From positions 62,001-126,000 of the forward strand of contig JAQGMF010000030.1 of the NCBI GenBank assembly GCA_028292505.1: a stretch of 64,000 nucleotides of DNA. The letters run 5' to 3'. This document shows, one piece after another, positions 1 through 10,320 of this stretch. The translations under genes were made by a program, and so were the position numbers. Position 1 is the first letter of the stretch, and each line of letters begins with the position of its first letter. A model generated the notes under the pieces. It ran no database searches. It was not told the DNA's origin and saw nothing but the letters and a program-made list of their open reading frames with translations. The DNA is from Rhodocyclales bacterium. GTDB taxonomy: Bacteria > Pseudomonadota > Gammaproteobacteria > Burkholderiales > Rhodocyclaceae.

Positions 1-109
1 CAGCACTTTGAACATTGCCCAATTGCTGCAAAAAGGTCTGCATCAAGGCCTGACCGTTGCGGATCATGCCTTCAAGTGCTTCGCGGGGCATCTCTGGTGT
101 CTTATTCAT
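1..109 (-). CDS. phaC: Polyhydroxyalkanoate synthase, N-terminal fragment (probable)
   Basis: Only the first 36 codons are inside the window; the gene runs off the left edge. The visible peptide begins MNKTPEMPREALEGMIRNGQ and continues with a helical, glutamine-rich stretch, which is compatible with the variable N-terminus of class I PHA synthases. No catalytic motif is visible. The identification rests mostly on context: in many Burkholderiales phaC lies directly downstream of pgeF and rluD in the same orientation, as here. It could be another protein with a helical N-terminus. Confidence 0.45.
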   Translation of the reverse strand, partial: MNKTPEMPREALEGMIRNGQALMQTFLQQLGNVQSA

Positions 110-233
110 GAGGACTCGTTTGAAGTATCGTCGTATTGAAATTGCCGTCAGCCGAAATCAGCTACCGCTATCGGCTAAATTTGCGCTCCAGCCTCGATTT
201 TTGCACTGCACAATAAAACCGTCAAGTCACCCC

Positions 234-416
234 ATGATGATCATCATTGCAATCGCCTGGCTCTACGTTGCGCTCATGCTGGCCGTCGGCGCCAACTCGT
301 TGGTGGGTGCGGTGTTCGGCTTTGTGGCGTGGGGGCCGCTGCCGCTGGCGATCTTCTGGTATATCTTCGGCAGGAAACGACGCAAGCTTCGAGCGCGGCG
401 CGATGAGGCAAATTAA
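234..416 (+). CDS. Small hypothetical membrane protein (60 aa)
   Basis: This short reading frame encodes two hydrophobic stretches (about residues 3-20 and 23-45) followed by a very basic tail rich in Lys and Arg that ends in DEAN. That is the pattern of a small two-helix inner-membrane protein with a cytoplasmic positive tail. The longer frame beginning at position 57 would start inside the phaC-like gene on the other strand, so the ATG at 234 is preferred, although no clear Shine-Dalgarno precedes it. It ends four bases into the 3' end of the convergent pgeF. Function is unknown; the hydrophobic design argues that it is real. Confidence 0.5.
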   Translation: MMIIIAIAWLYVALMLAVGANSLVGAVFGFVAWGPLPLAIFWYIFGRKRRKLRARRDEAN

Positions 417-1156
417 ACGCGATCCGACTCTCGCCAGATAAGGCTTGCCATGCGGCCGGTCACACCGTCGCGACGGTAGGAAAAAAATCTGACCGCATCG
501 CCGACGGTGCACAAATCCCCACCGAAAATCGCGTCCGGCGACAAGCCGGCACGTACCAGACGCTGACGTGCCAACAAGAAGATATCCGCCATCCAGCGAT
601 CTGCTCGCCCTGGCTGGAACGCCAGCGTCGCAGCCTCGTCGCGACGCATGAAGGCCGCCCGCACTTCAGGTCCCACCTCAAAATGTGCGGGACCGATGGC
701 CGGCCCCAGCCATGCCAGCAATTCTTCAGGCGCAACGCGCATCGAGGACACGCAGGCTTCCAGCACGCCCTCGCACAAGCCACGCCAGCCGGCGTGGGCG
801 GCGCCCACCCCGGTGCCTGCGCGGTCCGTCAACAGAACAGGCAAGCAATCGGCTGTCATAATTGCGCAGACGATTTCCGCGCGGCGAGCAACGACAGCGT
901 CCGCCATATTTTCACCAGCGTGATCGGCATCGCGGACTGTGATGCCGTGCACCTGGCTCAGCCAAAGTGGCTCGGCGGGCAGCAGGCTGCGCAGGCGCTG
1001 GCGATTTTCCGCGACGTGCGCCGCGACATCGCCGACGTGCTCACCGAGGTTGAAAGTATCGTAAGGCGCGACGCTGACACCGCCCTGGCGCGTGGTGACA
1101 AACGCCTTGACAGTCGATGGCGCAGGCCATTCGGGGATGATGACGGAAATATCCAA
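413..1156 (-). CDS. pgeF: Purine nucleoside phosphorylase / peptidoglycan editing factor (YfiH, laccase domain)
   Basis: A 247-residue YfiH/DUF152-family protein, the usual length for the family. The three zinc ligands are visible: His70 in the motif SQVHG, Cys104 in TADCLPVLL, and His121 in AHAGWRGL. Family members act on purine nucleosides (phosphorolysis and adenosine deamination have been reported) and in E. coli correct misincorporation of L-Ser for L-Ala in peptidoglycan precursors. It lies 27 nt downstream of rluD on the same strand and is probably cotranscribed with it. The only start that keeps the family N-terminus is a TTG at 1156, so translation may be weak or coupled to rluD. Confidence 0.93.
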   Translation of the reverse strand: MDISVIIPEWPAPSTVKAFVTTRQGGVSVAPYDTFNLGEHVGDVAAHVAENRQRLRSLLPAEPLWLSQVHGITVRDADHAGENMADAVVARRAEIVCAIMTADCLPVLLTDRAGTGVGAAHAGWRGLCEGVLEACVSSMRVAPEELLAWLGPAIGPAHFEVGPEVRAAFMRRDEAATLAFQPGRADRWMADIFLLARQRLVRAGLSPDAIFGGDLCTVGDAVRFFSYRRDGVTGRMASLIWRESDRV

Positions 1157-1183
1157 TTTGAATATTCGGTATTGATTTCGGCC

Positions 1184-2101
1184 TTAGCCTTCGGTGCGCA
1201 CGGCGGTGATGAGCGCACGCAAATCTTCAGGCAGCGGCACTTCCCACTGTACTGGCAGACGCGAAAACGGGTGCACCAGGCCCAGCCGGAACGCATGCAA
1301 CGCCTGACGCGTGAAGCTTGCTGCGGCACGGATGCTTTGCCGCTTCGGGCCATACACAGGGTCGCCCACCAGCGGATGGCCGACGTGCGCCATGTGCACA
1401 CGGATCTGGTGGGTGCGGCCGGTTTCGAGCACGCACTCGACCTGGGCGCAGCGGGCGAATTGCTCGACCAGACGATAATGCGTGCGCGCCGGCTTGCCAT
1501 TTTCGACGACTGCCATCTTGACCCGCTGGGTCGGATGCCGGCCGATCGGCGCATCGACGAAACCGATCTGGTTCGGCTTGCCGAGCACCAGCGCGGCGTA
1601 GTGACGCTTCACGCTATGCTCCTGCAGCTGGCGCACCAGCTCAGTCTGCGCAGTAAGCGTGCGCGCCACGACCATGAGGCCGGAGGTCTCCTTGTCGAGT
1701 CGATGAACGATGCCGGCACGTGGCAATCCCGCGAGGGACGCGTCATGCGCCAACAGCGCGTTGAGCAGGGTGCCGCTCCAGTTGCCGCTGCCGGGATGCA
1801 CGACGAGGCCCGCAGGCTTGTTGATGACGATCAATTGTTCGTCTTCGAAGACAATGTCGAGCGGAATTTCTTCAGGGGCATCGACCAGCGCGGCAGGATG
1901 CGCCAGCGTTTCGACACTGATCGCCTCGCCGCCGGCCAGCTTGTAGCGGGTATCGATCAGCACACGTCCGGAAACACTGACACGGCCGTCGCGAATCCAT
2001 TCCTGCAGACGGCTGCGGGAATGCTCCGGCAGCATCTTGGCCAGTGCGGCATCGAGCCGCAACCCGCCCAAATCGTTAGGCACTACGATTTGCACAAGCA
2101 T
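1184..2101 (-). CDS. rluD: 23S rRNA pseudouridine synthase, RluD type
   Basis: A 305-residue RluA/RluD-family pseudouridine synthase. An S4-like RNA-binding domain occupies roughly residues 12-70 and the catalytic domain follows, with the signature HRLDKETSGL and catalytic Asp136. RluD modifies U1911, U1915 and U1917 in helix 69 of 23S rRNA in E. coli; assignment to RluD rather than RluC rests on gene order. A longer frame reaches 2296, but it would run through the divergent bamD start at 2166, so the ATG at 2101 is chosen; a GTG six bases further upstream is an alternative. The gene precedes pgeF, a very common pairing. Confidence 0.93.
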   Translation of the reverse strand: MLVQIVVPNDLGGLRLDAALAKMLPEHSRSRLQEWIRDGRVSVSGRVLIDTRYKLAGGEAISVETLAHPAALVDAPEEIPLDIVFEDEQLIVINKPAGLVVHPGSGNWSGTLLNALLAHDASLAGLPRAGIVHRLDKETSGLMVVARTLTAQTELVRQLQEHSVKRHYAALVLGKPNQIGFVDAPIGRHPTQRVKMAVVENGKPARTHYRLVEQFARCAQVECVLETGRTHQIRVHMAHVGHPLVGDPVYGPKRQSIRAAASFTRQALHAFRLGLVHPFSRLPVQWEVPLPEDLRALITAVRTEG

Positions 2102-2130
2102 GTCCACACTCGGTGGCTCAGCCCTTCCGC

Positions 2131-2136
2131 TATAAT
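2131..2136 (+). promoter_or_regulatory. Candidate -10 element for bamD
   Basis: A perfect TATAAT hexamer lies 29 nt before the bamD start in the short divergent region between rluD and bamD. No convincing -35 hexamer is seen at 16-18 nt upstream, so this is a plausible rather than certain sigma-70 promoter. Confidence 0.45.
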
Positions 2137-2165
2137 CGGCGGTCTCTTTTGTCGGCGGTGTTGGA

Positions 2166-2951
2166 ATGTTCAAGCTCACCTTTCGTAGTGTACCCGCAGT
2201 TCTCCTGCTTGTTAGCCTGCTCGGCCTTGCCGCATGCAGCTCCACGGAAGAGCGACTCAAGGGCGAAACGCCGCAGGCGCTGTTCGCTGAAGCCAAGGAA
2301 CTTCAGACAGACGGCTCCTGGGAACGCGCCATCAAGGGCTTCGAGCAACTCGAAGCCACCTTTCCATACGGCAGCTACGCGCAGCAGGCGCAACTTGAAA
2401 TCGCCTACACCAACTACCGCATGAACGAGTCGGCCTCGGCTGTCGCGGCATGCGACCGCTTCATTAAACAGTACCCGAATCACCCCAACGTCGATTACGC
2501 CTATTACCTCAAAGGCCTCTCTACGCAGATTTCCACAGATACGTTCCTGAACTTCATGTACGAGCGTGATGTTGCCGATCTCGATCAGGTCGCCGTGCGC
2601 CAATCCTTCGATATCTTCAAAGATCTGGTGACACGCTTTCCCGAAAGCCGCTACGCGCCGGATGCGCGCGAGCGCATGACAAAGATTGTCGAAGCCTTGG
2701 CACGCCATGAACTCAAGGTTGCGCGCTACTACCTGCGTCGCGGCGCCCCGCTTGCCGCCGTAAATCGTGCCAAGGACATCCTGAAGGATCATGCCGATTC
2801 GCCGGTAGTCGAAGAAGCATTGGCAATCATGATTGCCAGTTATTCACAGCTCGGTCTACCGACGCTCAAGACGGATGCCGAACGCGTGTTGCGCCAGAAC
2901 TATCCGAAGAGCGCCTGGCTGTCGGGCAATTACCAGCCGCCCGATCGTTGA
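2166..2951 (+). CDS. bamD: Outer membrane protein assembly factor BamD
   Basis: A 261-residue lipoprotein with a signal peptide ending in the lipobox LAAC (about residues 21-24), followed by tetratricopeptide-like helical repeats typical of BamD (formerly ComL). The motif FPYGSYAQQAQLEIAYTNY is characteristic of the first repeats. BamD is the essential lipoprotein of the BAM complex; it recognises unfolded outer-membrane proteins and links BamA to BamC and BamE. It is transcribed divergently from rluD, an arrangement seen in many betaproteobacteria, and panC follows 44 nt downstream on the same strand. Confidence 0.96.
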   Translation: MFKLTFRSVPAVLLLVSLLGLAACSSTEERLKGETPQALFAEAKELQTDGSWERAIKGFEQLEATFPYGSYAQQAQLEIAYTNYRMNESASAVAACDRFIKQYPNHPNVDYAYYLKGLSTQISTDTFLNFMYERDVADLDQVAVRQSFDIFKDLVTRFPESRYAPDARERMTKIVEALARHELKVARYYLRRGAPLAAVNRAKDILKDHADSPVVEEALAIMIASYSQLGLPTLKTDAERVLRQNYPKSAWLSGNYQPPDR

Positions 2952-2995
2952 GCCAAAGCTCGCAGCACGCTAGTGCTTCCTGAAGTCTCCGCACC

Positions 2996-3826
2996 ATGCA
3001 GATCCACACGACCGTTGACGACCTGCGTAGCGCTCTGCGCCGCGCGGGCAAAGTCGCATTCGCACCCACCATGGGCAATCTGCATGCAGGCCACATCAGC
3101 CTCATGCAGCAAGCGCGTCAATACGGCGAGTGCGTCGTGGCAAGCATCTTCGTCAACCGTCTACAGTTTGGTCCGCGCGAGGATTTCGACAAGTACCCGC
3201 GGACGTTCGAGACTGACTGCCAACAGTTACGCGATGCCGGTGTCGATCATCTCTTCGCGCCGGACGAGAGCGTGCTCTATCCGACGCCCCAGCAGTACTT
3301 CGTCACCCCCGCCGACGCACAGGACAGCATTCTCGAAGGCGCCTCGCGCCCCGGACATTTCCGTGGCGTAGCGACAGTCGTCGCCAAACTGTTCAACATC
3401 GTTCAGCCTGCCGCAGTGCTGCTCGGCAAGAAGGACTACCAGCAGCTCATGGTCATCCGCAATATGGTGCGCGAACTGAATATGCCAATTGAGATTATTG
3501 GCTGCGAAACGATACGTGCCGCTGACGGCTTGGCATTGTCATCGCGCAATGGCTATCTCTCCGCACAAGCGCGCACCGAAGCGCCACGCCTCTACCAGCA
3601 ATTGCAGGCAATCGCACATGCCATTGACATAGGACAGCGCGACTATGCCAGCCTGGAGTCGACCGCCACGGAGCATCTGCGTCAACATGGCTGGCAGCCG
3701 GACTACATCGCCATCCGCCGTCGCAGCGATCTGCTACTGCCAATCGACGACCACCAAACGCTGGTCGTCGTTGCGGCAGCGAAACTCGAAAATACACGCT
3801 TGCTCGACAACCTCGAAATAGTGTGA
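2996..3826 (+). CDS. panC: Pantothenate synthetase (pantoate--beta-alanine ligase)
   Basis: A 276-residue protein that condenses pantoate with beta-alanine, using ATP, to give pantothenate (vitamin B5, precursor of coenzyme A). The HIGH-like nucleotide-binding motif NLHAGHISL is at His30/His33, and the KMSKS-equivalent ALSSRNGYL is present. The stretch VASIFVNRLQFGPREDFDKY matches the conserved substrate-binding region, with Arg where many homologues have Pro (FVNPLQF). Length is normal. panB and panD are not adjacent. It lies immediately downstream of bamD and may share its transcript. Confidence 0.95.
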   Translation: MQIHTTVDDLRSALRRAGKVAFAPTMGNLHAGHISLMQQARQYGECVVASIFVNRLQFGPREDFDKYPRTFETDCQQLRDAGVDHLFAPDESVLYPTPQQYFVTPADAQDSILEGASRPGHFRGVATVVAKLFNIVQPAAVLLGKKDYQQLMVIRNMVRELNMPIEIIGCETIRAADGLALSSRNGYLSAQARTEAPRLYQQLQAIAHAIDIGQRDYASLESTATEHLRQHGWQPDYIAIRRRSDLLLPIDDHQTLVVVAAAKLENTRLLDNLEIV

Positions 3827-3981
3827 TCGCCACACAAATTTGCACAAGGCGATAAGTACGTTGCAAGCGTGGCGGATGCCACGAAATTAAGCGATTCCGA
3901 TGTGCATAAGGGGGCATTCTCGGGCACGATAGTAATGCGGCCGTTAAACTTGGCAGCAGTACTCACGACAACGGGACGGGG

Positions 3982-5544
3982 ATGACTTATCGGAAAGTGG
4001 CGCTGAAGAAGCTTGCCTGGCTGCGCTTGGCTCAGGCAGGCACACTGTCGACGCTGCTGTGTGTTTATGCGAATTGCATATATGCCGCCGATCCGATTAT
4101 CATGAACCTGGCACCTGCGCTGACGCAGGATTCGCCGGTGCAAGCTCCGTCTGTCGAGCAATCCGTGGCGCTCGCAGATGCTCACGAAGGCGATTCTGTC
4201 AGCGTTCCGCTGCGCCTGGAGCACATGCTGTCGACCTTGGGACAACTCGTCGAGCCGGACATGAATGGTGCCGGTGCAATCGCCCAGTCGCCGAGTTGGA
4301 CCAGCATTCTCAAATTCCTCTACTGGTTTGCCTTGCTCCTGCTGGTGAGCCTGACCAAACGCGATGCACTGCGCCTGTTCCATCACCTGCTGTCGCGACC
4401 GCCCGCAGCGCGCCCGTCGATGCCGTATGCGCCCTGGCCAAGCATCACAGTGATATTCGAAAGTCATACGGCCCACAATATCGCCACCAATCTGGCAGCG
4501 CTGGCTGCGGCGGACTATCCCTCCGAGCGCCTCAAGGTTCTGGTGCTTTGCCCACTGCAGGAACCGAAGATCGTCGCCGCCATCCAGACTGCCGCGACAA
4601 CGATGCCAGATCGCGTGATTGCCATGCAGAGCAGCGACGACGGCGATGTGGCCGGCCGCTGCTTCAGTGCCGGCATCCGTTTCGGCAATGGCGAACTCGT
4701 CATGGTCCTGTCCGACACCCAACCCTGCCCCGTCGGCGCCATCAAAGCTTGCGCCGGGCGCTTCTTCGATCCTTCGCTGGGCGCCCTGCTCGGTTTCCTC
4801 CCCGGCGCATCGGCCAGCGACCGGGCCATCGCGCCGCGCATGGCGAATCTCTTGCGTCTGGCTTCGCATACTGCGGGCATTGCCGCAACGGCCGGCATGA
4901 CGCCCGGCACGGGCTTGCTGGCGCTGCGTCGCTCTGCGGTGCGCACAACGGGCATCGATACGAATCGCGCCACCGATTGTTTCGCCCTGCTGCGCCAGCT
5001 CGAATGCTTTGGCAGTCGTCACACCGTGCAGGAAGGTATTGTCGCCGCCGGCGACGCGGTTCACAACTGGGAAACGCGTTCGCATTGGATCGAGCTCTGC
5101 GCCGGCGCCTTTGCCGCGACGATGCCACTCAATCCCCTGCACTGGCTATCACGCCGGCGCGCGCTGCCGCTCAACTTCGGCATGCGTGGAAAACTCATGC
5201 TGCCGGCATTGTGGAGCATCGTCGCCCTAGGCAGCATGACGCTCTATGTCAGTGGCAACGCTTTTGCCGCAGCCATCGGCCTCGCCGTGTGTACAGCCAC
5301 CGCTTATGGCGTGGGCGGCATGCCATCAGCATTCAACTGCACAGCCATTCTGTTTCGTGCGCATGGCCGCCGCGCCGAAACCAGTCTGATCGCCTGGGCA
5401 CCGGTCATGTTTTGCCATGATCTGGTGGTCACTGTGCGTAGCGTTTCACGAACCTTGTGCCGCCGTGCGTATGCCCGCTGCATCGGTCGGCAGATCCCGA
5501 CGCCCGCGCCAACGCAGCCCCTCGAGCAGAGCACCCTGGCATGA
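3982..5544 (+). CDS. Membrane protein with a degenerate family-2 glycosyltransferase-like domain
   Basis: A 520-residue protein. An N-terminal hydrophobic segment resembling a signal peptide ends near IYAADP, and a second membrane helix lies at about residues 110-128. A GT-A-like domain follows, with the order of a processive GT2 enzyme: ITVIFESH at its start, then GELVMVLSDTQPC where the DxD motif should be, GTGLLALRRS, and ATDCFALLRQLECFGSR where the ED motif should be. Two or three membrane helices follow at about 395-445. The canonical acidic residues are altered (SDT instead of DAD, TD instead of ED) and no QxxRW is seen, so catalysis is doubtful. It is the first gene of a tightly coupled operon with the next two. 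A GGGACGGGG ribosome-binding region precedes the ATG. Confidence 0.72.
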   Translation: MTYRKVALKKLAWLRLAQAGTLSTLLCVYANCIYAADPIIMNLAPALTQDSPVQAPSVEQSVALADAHEGDSVSVPLRLEHMLSTLGQLVEPDMNGAGAIAQSPSWTSILKFLYWFALLLLVSLTKRDALRLFHHLLSRPPAARPSMPYAPWPSITVIFESHTAHNIATNLAALAAADYPSERLKVLVLCPLQEPKIVAAIQTAATTMPDRVIAMQSSDDGDVAGRCFSAGIRFGNGELVMVLSDTQPCPVGAIKACAGRFFDPSLGALLGFLPGASASDRAIAPRMANLLRLASHTAGIAATAGMTPGTGLLALRRSAVRTTGIDTNRATDCFALLRQLECFGSRHTVQEGIVAAGDAVHNWETRSHWIELCAGAFAATMPLNPLHWLSRRRALPLNFGMRGKLMLPALWSIVALGSMTLYVSGNAFAAAIGLAVCTATAYGVGGMPSAFNCTAILFRAHGRRAETSLIAWAPVMFCHDLVVTVRSVSRTLCRRAYARCIGRQIPTPAPTQPLEQSTLA

Positions 5545-6695
5545 GTTCTCTATCCCTGACTGCCGTCTGGTTCTTGCTGCTTGCCAGCGGTGCATTGCTT
5601 TCGCCGCTATGGCCCGCATTGCGTCAGTGGTATTTGCCGCCGCCTCCGTCCTTCAAACCGGACGACACACATCACGGCGACTGGGATGCGGCTGCGCACG
5701 TCGCTCAACGACAGGTGCAGGAGAGCTTTGCGAAATTGCTGCAACTTGCGGCCAATGACAGCGTCACGCGCGGTGCTCACGATGACGGCACGGCCTTCAT
5801 GGTGCTGGGTGCAAAGAACTACCTGTCCGAACAACTGCCGGCCTCGGCGCGGCATCTACGCATGCAGGTCATCGCCTCGCGTCACCTCGATATCCCTGGC
5901 GAGCTAGTGTGCGACAGTCTGCTTTTCGCGCAGGGCAAACTCAATATCGCTCACAATGCCATTGTCAAGACAGCGTTGTCGCGGCGCGATGCCGCAGTCG
6001 GCCCGCGTGCACGCGTTCGGCAATGGATTCGCGCCGAAGGCCGCATCGATGCCGCTGAAGGCGCCGCGCTGATGGGCTGTGCCAGTGCAGGGCGGGAAAT
6101 CAACGTTGCGCGACGTGCTCGCTTCGAGAAACTGATGGCCCCCGTTCTGAGCTTCGGCCGTTGCGAACCCTTGCGCATGCCCGCCGCGCCCGCTCACCTG
6201 GTGCCCATGCAGGCGCCTGGCAACGCCTTCATTCCGGGCGACGGACGCTGGATCATCGACGGCGACATGAGCGTCCCGGCGGGCCATAGCGTAAATGCGC
6301 GTCTGGTGGTCAGTGGTTCGTTGCTGGTCGGTACCGGTAGTCGTGTGCGTGGTGATGTCCATGTCATGGGAGACCTGGTGATACATCACGACGCGACCCT
6401 CAACGGCGCAGTGCGCTGCGACGGCAATATGCGCGTCGGCGAATGTTGTCGGCTCGCCGGCCCTATCCTGGTTGCAGGAATATTGACAGCGGGCAGTCAA
6501 ACGGTCTTTGGCGCGACAGAATTGTTCAGCACGGTGATTGCCAGCGAAATCCGTATTCAAGAAGGATGCATGGCGCATGGCGCCGTCTGGGCACAACGCC
6601 GCGGCGAGGTGTTGGCTGAAGCCGCTCCGCAAAGCGCACCACAAGGCCCGCAACAAGCTGCGCCATTGCAGTTCCAGGGGAGCGCGCACGCATGA
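5541..6695 (+). CDS. Membrane-anchored beta-helix protein resembling bactofilin/polymer-forming proteins
   Basis: A 384-residue protein. One N-terminal membrane helix (about residues 4-27) is followed by two regions with hexapeptide-like, glycine- and valine-rich periodicity. The clearest runs from about residue 250 to 350 (for example VSGSLLVGTGSRVRGDVHVM, then GDLVIHHDATLNGAVRCDG) and is typical of the right-handed beta-helix in bactofilins. The C-terminal tail is Gln/Pro/Ala-rich. The ATG at 5541 overlaps the stop of the preceding gene (ATGA), so a longer frame from 5457 is rejected. The last codons overlap the next gene the same way. Bactofilins polymerise into membrane-linked scaffolds that place cell-wall or polysaccharide enzymes, so this may scaffold its two membrane neighbours; that role is an inference. 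Confidence 0.72.
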   Translation: MSSLSLTAVWFLLLASGALLSPLWPALRQWYLPPPPSFKPDDTHHGDWDAAAHVAQRQVQESFAKLLQLAANDSVTRGAHDDGTAFMVLGAKNYLSEQLPASARHLRMQVIASRHLDIPGELVCDSLLFAQGKLNIAHNAIVKTALSRRDAAVGPRARVRQWIRAEGRIDAAEGAALMGCASAGREINVARRARFEKLMAPVLSFGRCEPLRMPAAPAHLVPMQAPGNAFIPGDGRWIIDGDMSVPAGHSVNARLVVSGSLLVGTGSRVRGDVHVMGDLVIHHDATLNGAVRCDGNMRVGECCRLAGPILVAGILTAGSQTVFGATELFSTVIASEIRIQEGCMAHGAVWAQRRGEVLAEAAPQSAPQGPQQAAPLQFQGSAHA

Positions 6696-7492
6696 GTACG
6701 CCACGCCACCATCCCTTGCCGCCCGAAGCAGTGCGGGCGCGGCCGGTGTTTTCCACGAGAAAGCCACGCAGGGCCGAAACGACCAGCCTGTCGATGCTCG
6801 ACCGAGTGTTGCAGTCTGTGACGATGGCCGTGACGCTCACAGCAATTCTTGTATTTGCCTTGAATCCATTGACCGCGCTGTGGCAATCGGCGATGAACAG
6901 CCTCGTCGACACCTTGTCGCTGAACGCGCAAGTCATCAGCCATGGTCTGCACATCGGTCAGACCTCGTTCGGCATGCGCCTCGGCGTAAGCATGGAAAGC
7001 CCCGCCCCTGACAAGCTGTCGTTGATGCTTCAAGCTGTCATGTGCTTCGGCGTTTTCGGCATGACCTGGGCTGTACTCAATATGCCGCTGCGCTGGGGCT
7101 TGCGCATATTATGCGTATTGCATGCGCTGGGTCTACTCATGATCGTGGCACGCGGCGACCAGTTCCCGTATAGCCTGCTCGACCATACGCGCGTGCTCTA
7201 CGATTCGTCGCTGATCTGGCTGTTGCTGACGCCAGGCCTGCTCGCAGCCGGCTTCTTCCTTGTCGAGCGCTCATGGCTCAACCGGCTTGTCGCGGCCATG
7301 CTGATCCTCGGCTTTGAAATCATCGCGCTGCCACTCAAGCTCATCTTGCACAGCGTGCTCGTCGCGCTGCTGTCGCCCGCTGTCATCCCGCTGCTTTTTC
7401 TCGCTGCGGGCCCGGTTCTGGACATACTGCTGCTCGCTGCGCTCTATGCCTGGGTACTGACGTGGCGGCAACTGAAATTCAAGTTGAGATAA
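6692..7492 (+). CDS. Polytopic membrane protein of unknown function
   Basis: A 266-residue protein with a basic N-terminus of about 45 residues and about seven predicted hydrophobic segments (for example TMAVTLTAILVFALNPL, then LMLQAVMCFGVFGMTWAV, and a C-terminal pair ending in YAWVLTWRQ). No family was recognised; it lacks the Cys-Arg-His triad that would be expected of an exosortase. Its ATG overlaps the stop of the beta-helix gene by four bases, so the three genes at 3982-7492 form a translationally coupled set. It might be the transmembrane partner or export channel of that set, but nothing in the sequence proves this. Confidence 0.65.
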   Translation: MSTPRHHPLPPEAVRARPVFSTRKPRRAETTSLSMLDRVLQSVTMAVTLTAILVFALNPLTALWQSAMNSLVDTLSLNAQVISHGLHIGQTSFGMRLGVSMESPAPDKLSLMLQAVMCFGVFGMTWAVLNMPLRWGLRILCVLHALGLLMIVARGDQFPYSLLDHTRVLYDSSLIWLLLTPGLLAAGFFLVERSWLNRLVAAMLILGFEIIALPLKLILHSVLVALLSPAVIPLLFLAAGPVLDILLLAALYAWVLTWRQLKFKLR

Positions 7493-7519
7493 GGTCACTG
7501 CGACGCTGCATGCCCCGCT

Positions 7520-9343
<1,824 letters not shown>

Positions 9344-9534
9344 GGGTAACCTCGTGGTGCCGGCAGGCTGATGAAAAGGCGTCGATCCGGCACAGCACAA
9401 AGCACGGACTGTTCCCGTGTCGGCTGCACAGAACCGGTAAGCCTGCATCATCGCAACTGTTGAACAACACTGCAAACCTGCTTGCCCCGGCCGGTGGTAA
9501 ATTCGACGCCCTCTGCACCAACTGGAATTGCGCC

Positions 9535-10320
9535 ATGACTGCCAGCTTCCCCGACCTCAAAGACAAACGCGTCCTTGTGACTGGCTCGACTATGGGCATC
9601 GGCCTCGCCACTGCGCAAGCGTTCGCGCGCCAGGGTGCGCGCGTTGGCCTGAATGGCCGCAAGGCGCCACAACATGTCGACGACATTCTTGCAGGCATGC
9701 ACGCGAACGGCGGCCAAGCGGCATTCTTCGCCGCTGACTTGTCGAGCAGCGATGGCTGCGCACAGCTTATCGATGCCTTTGTGGCGCGTTTCGGCGGCAT
9801 CGATGTGCTCATCAACAATGCAGGTGGACTCGTGGGGCGCAAACCGCTGGAGGCCATCGACGATGCGTTTTTCGATGCGGTGACCGATCTGAACATGCGC
9901 TCGGTACTGATGACCACGCGCTTCGCACTACCCCATTTGCGCGAATCCGCGAAACGTTCCGGTCAGACCGCCAGCGTCATCAGCGTCGGCTCGATCGCCG
10001 GACATACCGGCGGCGGCCCTGGCGCATCGCTCTACGGTGCGTCCAAAGCCTGGCTACACAATATTCACAAGAACTGGGTGGATTTTCATACCGCCGAAGG
10101 CATCCGTTTCAACATCGTCTCGCCCGGCACTGTGGACACGGCTTTCCATGCGGACAAGACAGAGGAAGTGCGACAACGCATCAGCGCCAGCATCCCCATG
10201 GGCCGCTTCGGCAAGGCCGAAGAAATGGCGCCAGCATTTCTGTTCTTCGCTTCGCACGTCTGCAGCGGCTATGTGACCGGACAGATACTGGACGTCAATG
10301 GCGGCCAGTACATGCCTTGA
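9535..10320 (+). CDS. SDR-family oxidoreductase (possible uronate/ketouronate reductase)
   Basis: A 261-residue classical short-chain dehydrogenase. The nucleotide-binding motif TGSTMGIG is at residues 17-24, NNAG at 94-97, and the catalytic Ser153, Tyr167 and Lys171 (YGASK) are present, ending in DVNGGQYMP. The ATG at 9535 removes 25 implausible residues from a longer frame. It is divergent from edd and close to kdgK/kdgA. With the alginate lyase and GH88 genes further along, a role as reductase of 4-deoxy-L-erythro-5-hexoseulose uronate to 2-keto-3-deoxygluconate, or as a gluconate dehydrogenase, is attractive. Substrate cannot be read from sequence. Confidence 0.85.
   Translation: MTASFPDLKDKRVLVTGSTMGIGLATAQAFARQGARVGLNGRKAPQHVDDILAGMHANGGQAAFFAADLSSSDGCAQLIDAFVARFGGIDVLINNAGGLVGRKPLEAIDDAFFDAVTDLNMRSVLMTTRFALPHLRESAKRSGQTASVISVGSIAGHTGGGPGASLYGASKAWLHNIHKNWVDFHTAEGIRFNIVSPGTVDTAFHADKTEEVRQRISASIPMGRFGKAEEMAPAFLFFASHVCSGYVTGQILDVNGGQYMP

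Noticed and set aside
683..2188. 501-residue plus-strand open frame
   Set aside because: It lies opposite pgeF and rluD, both of which have catalytic motifs; its translation is low-complexity and lacks any domain.
3868..3883. Hairpin CGTGGC-GGAT-GCCACG after panC as a terminator
   Set aside because: The six-pair stem is followed by an A-rich rather than T-rich stretch, so there is not enough to call a terminator.
3703..5142. 479-residue minus-strand open frame opposite the GT2-like gene
   Set aside because: The plus-strand gene has a coherent membrane-protein pattern and is coupled to the next gene, whereas this frame is Arg/His/Gln-rich noise.
6692..7492. Considered as an exosortase-like enzyme
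   Set aside because: The seven-helix profile is suggestive, but the conserved Cys, Arg and His of exosortases cannot be found in the expected loops.
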